DNA from: Falsiroseomonas tokyonensis
GTDB taxonomy: Bacteria > Pseudomonadota > Alphaproteobacteria > Acetobacterales > Acetobacteraceae
Direction of reading: 5' to 3'
Assembly: GCF_019024325.1 (NCBI RefSeq)
Contig: NZ_JAFNJS010000003.1
Span: 62,001 to 126,000 of the forward strand
Length of the DNA stretch: 64,000 nt
Part shown: one piece after another, positions 61,026-64,000 of the stretch
How positions within the stretch are numbered: position 1 is the stretch's first letter
How the letters are laid out: every line of letters begins with the position of its first letter
The notes under the pieces: model-generated
What the model was told of the DNA's origin: nothing
The model's database searches: none
What the model saw: the letters and a program-made list of their open reading frames with translations, nothing else
Program-made: the position numbers and the translations under genes

Positions 61026-61898
61026 ATGACCACCTGGGACCGGAATCCCGCCATTCTCGCCGGGCTGATCGGCCAGGGCATCCAGGCCTCCCGCACCCCC
61101 GCCCTGCATGAGCGGGAGGGGGCGGAGCAGGGGCTGCGGCTGATCTACCGGCTGATCGACCTGGACCGCCTGGGGCTGGGGCCGGAGGCGTTGCCGGAGC
61201 TGCTGACGGCGGCCGAGCGCATGGGCTTCCAGGGCCTGAACATCACCTTCCCCTGCAAGCAGGCGGTGCTGCCCCTGCTGCACGAGGTCTCGCCCGAGGC
61301 CCACGCGCTGGGGGCGGTGAACACCGTGGTGCTGCGCGACGGGCGGCGCATCGGCCACAATACCGACTGCTCCGGTTTCGCCGAGGGGTTTGCGCGCGGC
61401 CTGCCGGATGTGCCGCGGGGGCGGGTGGTGCAGCTGGGCGCCGGCGGCGCCGGGGCGGCGGTGGCGCAGGCGCTGCTGGACCAGGGCGTGCAGCGGCTGG
61501 CGATCACCGATACCGATGCGGGGCGGGCAACGGCGCTGGCCGAGAGCCTGGCGGCCCGCTTCGGCGCCGGGCGGGCGGAGGCCTGCGCCGACCTGCAGGG
61601 CGAAGTGGCCGCGGCCGATGGGCTGGTGAACTGCACGCCGGTCGGCATGGCGAAGTTGCCGGGCACGCCGCTGCCGGTGGAATGGCTGCATTCCCGACTC
61701 TGGGTGGCGGAGATCGTCTATTTCCCGCTGGAGACGGCGCTGCTCCGCGCCGCCCGGGCGCTCGGCTGCCGCACGCTGGATGGTGGCGGCATGGCGGTGT
61801 TCCAGGCGGTCGGCGCCTTCCGCCTGTTCACCGGGCGCGAGCCGGATGCGGCGCGCATGCTGCGGCACTTCGCTTCCATGTCCGACGAAGCCGGATGA
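61026..61898 (+). CDS. Shikimate (quinate) dehydrogenase family protein
   Basis: 290 residues from the ATG at 61026, with GGAGGAGG upstream. AroE-like: substrate-binding SRTPALHE, catalytic Lys in NITFPCKQAV, AVNTVVLRDGRRIGHNTDCS with the catalytic Asp, the NAD(P) motif VQLGAGGAGAAVAQALL, and GGGMAVFQAVGAFRLFTG. The Ser-x-Ser-Pro of AroE is replaced by ASRTP, as in catabolic or quinate-type homologues. Divergence from quiC supports a catabolic role (shikimate or quinate to dehydroshikimate/dehydroquinate) rather than chorismate synthesis. Cofactor preference cannot be settled by eye. Confidence 0.85.
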   Translation: MTTWDRNPAILAGLIGQGIQASRTPALHEREGAEQGLRLIYRLIDLDRLGLGPEALPELLTAAERMGFQGLNITFPCKQAVLPLLHEVSPEAHALGAVNTVVLRDGRRIGHNTDCSGFAEGFARGLPDVPRGRVVQLGAGGAGAAVAQALLDQGVQRLAITDTDAGRATALAESLAARFGAGRAEACADLQGEVAAADGLVNCTPVGMAKLPGTPLPVEWLHSRLWVAEIVYFPLETALLRAARALGCRTLDGGGMAVFQAVGAFRLFTGREPDAARMLRHFASMSDEAG

Positions 61899-61901
61899 AG
61901 C

Positions 61902-62543
61902 TCAGGGCTGCACGTAGCGCAGCACCGCCTCCGTGATCATGCGCCGATGCGCTTCGGCGACCTCCGGCTGCGTGCCGCAGCGCCCGAAGATGGCGCGCAG
62001 CGTGTGGCGGTTGGAGACGCGGTAGAAGCAGAAGGCGGAGATCAGCATGTGCAGGTCCAGCGCATCGATCCCCGGCCGGAAGGCGCCCTCCCGCTCGCCC
62101 CGCGCCAGCAGCGCTTCCAGCATGCCGATCACCGCCGCATTGCGTTCGCGGATGGTGGCGGAGGTTTCGACGATGCGGGCGCCATGGATGTTCTCCACGC
62201 TCACCAGCCGGACGAATTCCGGATGCGCCGCATGGTGGTCGAAGGTGACGCCGACCAGGCGCGCCAGCGCCTCGCGCGGGGCCAGCGCCTCCAGCTCCAG
62301 CGCGGCTTCCGCATCGCGCATGCCGCCATAGAGGCGTTCCAGCACGGCGGCATAGAGCTGCTGCTTGCCGCCGAAGTAGTAGTAGATCATGCGCTTGGTG
62401 GTGAGGGTGCGCGCGGCGATGCGATCCACCCTTCCGCCGGCAAAACCCTTCTCGGAAAACTCGGCCGTCGCCGCCTCCAGGATCTCGCGCCGCGTCTGCT
62501 CGGGCGCGCGGGGCCGGGGCGGCGTTCTGGGCGGAAGCACCAT
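61902..62543 (-). CDS. TetR family transcriptional regulator
   Basis: 213 residues. Helix-turn-helix at 20-65 (TRREILEAATAEFSEKGFAG, VDRIAARTLTTKRMIYYYFG) and a helical ligand-binding domain. The C-terminal region HHAAHPEFVRLVSVENIHGA is seen in TetR proteins regulating aromatic or shikimate use. It ends 4 bases from the convergent shikimate dehydrogenase stop. The candidate operator before its own gene suggests self-regulation together with quiC. Confidence 0.88.
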   Translation of the reverse strand: MVLPPRTPPRPRAPEQTRREILEAATAEFSEKGFAGGRVDRIAARTLTTKRMIYYYFGGKQQLYAAVLERLYGGMRDAEAALELEALAPREALARLVGVTFDHHAAHPEFVRLVSVENIHGARIVETSATIRERNAAVIGMLEALLARGEREGAFRPGIDALDLHMLISAFCFYRVSNRHTLRAIFGRCGTQPEVAEAHRRMITEAVLRYVQP

Positions 62544-62548
62544 GCGGG

Positions 62549-62564
62549 CGGACCCTTTGGTTCA
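62549..62564. promoter_or_regulatory. Candidate operator before the TetR gene
   Basis: CGGACCCTTTGGTTCA matches 12 of 16 bases of the palindrome at 60974-60989, including the whole right half TTGGTTCA. It ends 20 bases and starts 6 bases upstream of the TetR ATG, fitting autorepression. Confidence 0.45.
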
Positions 62565-62604
62565 CCGCTGGGCCATAGCATGCAGCGCCGCCCGTAACCC
62601 AGAG

Positions 62605-63270
62605 TCAGGGGCCGCCTTGCGCCAGCGCGTGGTCGACCCCGCCCAAAATATGCCGCGCCAGCACCTGCCGCGCCGTGACGGCATCCCGCCGCAGCGCGCA
62701 GTCGCAGAGCGCCGCGTGTTCCTGCACCGCGATCTCGCCGCGGAAGCCGAGCGCGCGGTTCTGGTAGCGCTGGTAGCGATCGAAGACGGCGGCGTGTGTC
62801 GCCATCAGCGTGCGCGACCCGCAGGCGGAGATCAGCGTCTGGTGGAACTGCGAATCGAAGCGCCGCCAGGGGTCCAGCGCCGTCGCATCCCCCGCGCCCA
62901 GCCGTTCCTCCATCTGCGCCAGCTTGTGGTTGGCGGCGACGACATGCGCCTCCCACTCCACATCGCCGGCGCGGAAGGCCTGTTCCAGCGCATGGCCCTC
63001 CAGCAGCAGGCGCAGATTGGCCAGTTCGCGCAGCTCCGCCGCCGAGAAGGGCGCCACCTCAAAGCCGCGCTGGCCCTCGGCCAGCACCAGCCGCTCCGCC
63101 ACCAGGCGGTTCAGCGTCTCCCGCAGCGTGCCGATGCCGGCGCCATAGGCGTCGCGCAGCGCATCCAGCTTCAGCTTCTGGCCGGGGGCCAGGACATTGC
63201 GCAGGATATCGGCGCGAATCTGCCGATAGGCGCGCTCGCCAGCGGTCTCGGCCTCGGTGATGCCGGTCAT
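62605..63270 (-). CDS. GntR family transcriptional regulator (FCD), second of a tandem pair
   Basis: 221 residues from the ATG at 63270, which overlaps the stop of the upstream paralogue as ATGA. Winged helix (ERAYRQIRADILRNVLAPGQ, ALRDAYGAGIGTLRETLNRL) and FCD domain (ANLRLLLEGHALEQAFRAGD, FDSQFHQTLISACGSRTLMA, EHAALCDCALRRDAVTARQV). The two neighbours share many identical segments, for example AEGQRGF, FHQ-LI-ACGS and EHAAL-DCALRRDA. Target unknown; the nearest candidates are beyond the right edge. Confidence 0.88.
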   Translation of the reverse strand: MTGITEAETAGERAYRQIRADILRNVLAPGQKLKLDALRDAYGAGIGTLRETLNRLVAERLVLAEGQRGFEVAPFSAAELRELANLRLLLEGHALEQAFRAGDVEWEAHVVAANHKLAQMEERLGAGDATALDPWRRFDSQFHQTLISACGSRTLMATHAAVFDRYQRYQNRALGFRGEIAVQEHAALCDCALRRDAVTARQVLARHILGGVDHALAQGGP

Positions 63271-63998
63271 CGCGCCATCGCCCGCCGTGGCTCGGCGGTC
63301 CGGCGCGGGGTGAAGGGCAGCAGCGCGCCGGTGCGCGCCACATGCTCGACGCAACTCGCCACATGCGCCTCCAGCACCCGGCAGGCGCGGTCGGCGTCGC
63401 GGCGGAGTGCGCAATCCAGTAGCGCCGCATGCTGCTCCGCCGCCACCGCGCCGCGGAAGACCACGGCCACCATCTGGTAGCGCAGGTAGCGGTCATAGGC
63501 GGCGCCATAGGTCTCCAGCAGCACGGCGGAGCCGCAGGCCTCGATCAGCGCCTGGTGGAATTCCAGGTCGTAGCGCTTCCACACTACCGGGTCTGCCGCC
63601 TGGCCCGCCAGCAGGCGCCGCTCCAGCACCGCCAGCTTGTGATGCGCACCGACCACGCGCCCCTCCCAGTCCAGGTCGCCGGCGGCGAAGGAATCGCGGA
63701 TGGCGTGGCGTTCCAGCAGCAGGCGCAGGTCGGCGATTTCGGCGAAATCCTCGGCGGAAACCGGCGCCACGCGGAAGCCGCGCTGGCCCTCGGCCACCAC
63801 CAGCTCCTCCGAGGCCAGGCGGGTCAGCGCCTCCCGCAGCGTGCTGACGCCGGCGCCATAGGCCAGGCGCAGCTCCTCCAGCCCCAGCTTGCGGCCGGGG
63901 GCGAGGCGCCCGGCGATGACGTCCGCGCGCAGGCGGCGATAGGCCACCTCGCCCGGCGTATCCACGGCCGCCGGAGCGCGCGTCGGGCCGGCGATCAT
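63267..63998 (-). CDS. GntR family transcriptional regulator (FCD), first of a tandem pair
   Basis: 243 residues from the ATG at 63998, two bases inside the right edge, so a longer start outside the window cannot be excluded. Winged helix (GEVAYRRLRADVIAGRLAPG, LRLAYGAGVSTLREALTRLA) and FCD domain (IADLRLLLERHAIRDSFAAG, YDLEFHQALIEACGSAVLLE, EHAALLDCALRRDADRACRV). A paralogue of the downstream gene, with which it overlaps by 4 bases. Probably controls a neighbouring catabolic operon to the right. Confidence 0.85.
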   Translation of the reverse strand: MIAGPTRAPAAVDTPGEVAYRRLRADVIAGRLAPGRKLGLEELRLAYGAGVSTLREALTRLASEELVVAEGQRGFRVAPVSAEDFAEIADLRLLLERHAIRDSFAAGDLDWEGRVVGAHHKLAVLERRLLAGQAADPVVWKRYDLEFHQALIEACGSAVLLETYGAAYDRYLRYQMVAVVFRGAVAAEQHAALLDCALRRDADRACRVLEAHVASCVEHVARTGALLPFTPRRTAEPRRAMAR

Positions 63999-64000
63999 GC

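Overview
The window is GC-rich, gene-dense chromosomal DNA, most likely from an alphaproteobacterium of the Acetobacteraceae (Roseomonas-like). This taxonomic call is an inference. It rests on very high third-position GC, many start/stop-overlapping genes, several orphan Bug-type (tripartite tricarboxylate) binding proteins, a cbb3 oxidase locus of alphaproteobacterial layout, MmgE/PrpD and CaiB/BaiF catabolic genes, and a DUF6481 protein. There is one tRNA (Val-CAC). No CRISPR array, insertion sequence, integrase or rRNA was seen, and no gene-free stretch longer than about 250 bases exists.

Layout. 1-3788 (minus): an NHLM/NHLP-type peptide export operon (HlyD adaptor, C39 peptidase-ABC exporter, and a second ABC exporter running off the left edge). 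4023-6802: a dipeptidase and an amino-acid ABC permease, divergent from a family 3 binding protein. 6807-10980: a hypothetical protein; pdxJ and pdxA behind a frameshifted class V PLP enzyme (kynureninase/aminotransferase fold); and tryptophan 2,3-dioxygenase divergent from it. 11044-14904: a TauE/SafE-DsbD_2 membrane protein, a large RTX calcium-binding protein and a DUF2189 membrane protein. 15071-23064: ccoNOQP-ccoGHIS, preceded by a perfect FNR/FixK box and followed by an unnamed 58-residue membrane protein. 23073-30805: an Lrp/AsnC regulator divergent from a giant indolepyruvate oxidoreductase and an acyl-CoA dehydrogenase, then an M20 peptidase and a four-EF-hand protein. 30895-38612: tRNA-Val, DUF3108 protein, gph, glmU-glmS (UDP-GlcNAc synthesis), a CDP-alcohol phosphatidyltransferase, prfC and a methyltransferase, followed by a decayed sulfotransferase remnant.

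39465-54745 is a catabolic/transport region. It holds two Bug binding proteins; a tightly overlapping operon of MmgE/PrpD, a flavin monooxygenase and a maleate-isomerase-like protein; an enoyl-CoA hydratase/CoA-transferase pair divergent from a GntR regulator; a TAXI-TRAP transporter; and an amidase coupled to a D-amino-acid-dehydrogenase-like flavoprotein. 54821-59013: an Lrp regulator divergent from putA. 59017-63998: quinate/shikimate catabolism (QuiC-like dehydroshikimate dehydratase divergent from a shikimate dehydrogenase), a TetR regulator and two tandem paralogous GntR regulators.

How the genes fit together. Much of the window serves uptake and oxidation of amino acids, 2-oxoacids, aromatics and carboxylates, with electrons passing to a microaerobic cbb3 oxidase. 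The housekeeping genes (glmU, glmS, prfC, pdxA, pdxJ, gph) are intact. Three loci show decay or disruption: the PLP enzyme near 9420, the sulfotransferase remnant at 38609-39329, and a small gene with an in-frame TGA near 45529. The most distinctive signals are the FNR box before ccoN, the unnamed small protein coupled to ccoS, the NHLM exporter without a visible precursor, a candidate TetR operator shared by two promoters, and an Asp/Glu-racemase-fold enzyme lacking both expected cysteines. I found no clear evidence of an entirely new multi-gene system.
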